Shown here one piece after another: positions 24,337-24,661 of a stretch of 24,661 nt of DNA. Numbering within the stretch: position 1 is the stretch's first letter; the number at the start of each line of letters is the position of its first letter. Source of the DNA: Ignatzschineria sp. (lineage in GTDB: Bacteria; Pseudomonadota; Gammaproteobacteria; Cardiobacteriales; Wohlfahrtiimonadaceae); NCBI GenBank assembly GCA_030151245.1, contig JASLEF010000071.1, forward strand, positions 1 through 24,661, written 5' to 3'. Position numbers and translations under genes: made by a program. Under the pieces are notes generated by a model. The model was not told the DNA's origin and searched no databases. It saw only the letters and a program-made list of their open reading frames with translations.

Positions 24337-24661
24337 CACTCTTCCGAAAATTTCTTCACCCCAAAGCCTAAAACAGCGCCCCATCGACCCTTTCATGCCG
24401 GAACTTCTTCCCAAAAAAGAGACTCCCATGCCGGCATATTCCTTTCAAAAAAGCCCCTCTCAATGCCGGCGCATCGGCTCTTGGTGCTACCTCAGCAGTG
24501 CTATCCGGCATCATGCAACTAAGATAAGAACGAAACCATTCAATCTAAATCGAATACTTTCGAGCAAAATAATGGAAGCTGACTCAAAGCTGGGTCGAAT
24601 GCTTGCAAGCTTATAACCCTCCCGTGCCAGCAGTATGAGCGCCGCATGCCGGCATAAAAAG
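24337..24661. other. Gene-free edge with ATGCCGG-headed repeats
   Basis: No supported gene. Three ATGCCGG motifs at 24395, 24428 and 24463 head imperfect units of 33-35 bp that share a run of A and a GAGACTCCC/GCCCCTCTCA-like tail. Further GCCGGC- or CCGGCAT-containing words recur at about 24508 and at the window end (24645-24655), where CATGCCGGCAT forms a near-palindrome. The 73-codon open frame here has no ribosome site and simply reads through the repeats. Confidence 0.5.

Noticed and set aside
24395..24616. 73-codon plus-strand open frame
   Set aside because: No ribosome site, reads through the ATGCCGG repeats, and has no recognisable domain.

Overview
The window looks like a chromosomal segment of a low-to-moderate GC gammaproteobacterium. 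The genes that can be placed (UgpB/A/E/C, TtcA, SprT, RidA) resemble enterobacterial-type gammaproteobacterial families in sequence and length, but the codon use and intergenic DNA are AT-richer. A Cardiobacteriales-type genus such as Ignatzschineria or Wohlfahrtiimonas is my guess, not a conclusion. No tRNA, rRNA, CRISPR array, prophage or intact mobile element is visible.

Region 1 (1-7904) is a phosphate-ester scavenging locus. On the minus strand lie ugpB-ugpA-ugpE-ugpC (glycerol-3-phosphate/glycerophosphodiester ABC importer), then a 28-bp tandem repeat array, then ugpQ (glycerophosphodiester phosphodiesterase). Divergent from ugpB on the plus strand are an alkaline-phosphatase-superfamily hydrolase and a HAD phosphatase. 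The 6.2-kb intergenic region holds two back-to-back Pho-box-like sites. Each sits exactly 10 bp upstream of a plausible -10 box, so both arms are probably one PhoB-controlled unit: import, diester cleavage, then phosphate release.

Region 2 (7905-11587) follows a long AT-rich leader with a 10-bp phased repeat, a hairpin and a palindrome. It holds a YkvI-type membrane transporter, a DadA-like FAD amino-acid dehydrogenase and a RidA-type imine deaminase, closed by a strong terminator. Together they read as uptake and oxidative deamination of an amino acid, with clean-up of the reactive imine.

Region 3 (11588-12386) is degraded: an IS3-family transposase remnant flanked by near-identical short repeats, and a tiny reading frame broken by an amber codon. 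Region 4 (12387-15168) is a TelA plus XpaC pair, the usual partners in envelope or toxic-anion stress loci. Region 5 (15289-17953, minus strand) holds a DUF3592-like membrane protein, ttcA (tRNA 2-thiocytidine synthesis, GTG start) and an unrecognised six-helix membrane protein.

Region 6 (17954-20740) holds a perfect 60-copy heptanucleotide array, a terminator, an MHS-type MFS transporter and a spacer with degenerate 12-bp and 15-bp repeats. Region 7 (20741-24661, minus strand) is a TrpXYZ-like ABC uptake operon (binding protein, permease, ATPase) followed at close spacing by a SprT-family zinc protein carrying an extra region of about 100 residues. A sigma70-like promoter with a palindrome over its -10 drives the operon.

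The most unusual whole-window feature is the number of unrelated tandem repeats (periods 7, 10, 11, 12, 15, 28 and about 34 bp), each in a different gap between ordinary housekeeping or transport genes. I saw no clear defence system or new multi-gene system. The best leads are the bidirectional Pho unit with its phosphatase pair, the two large repeat arrays, and the enlarged SprT.
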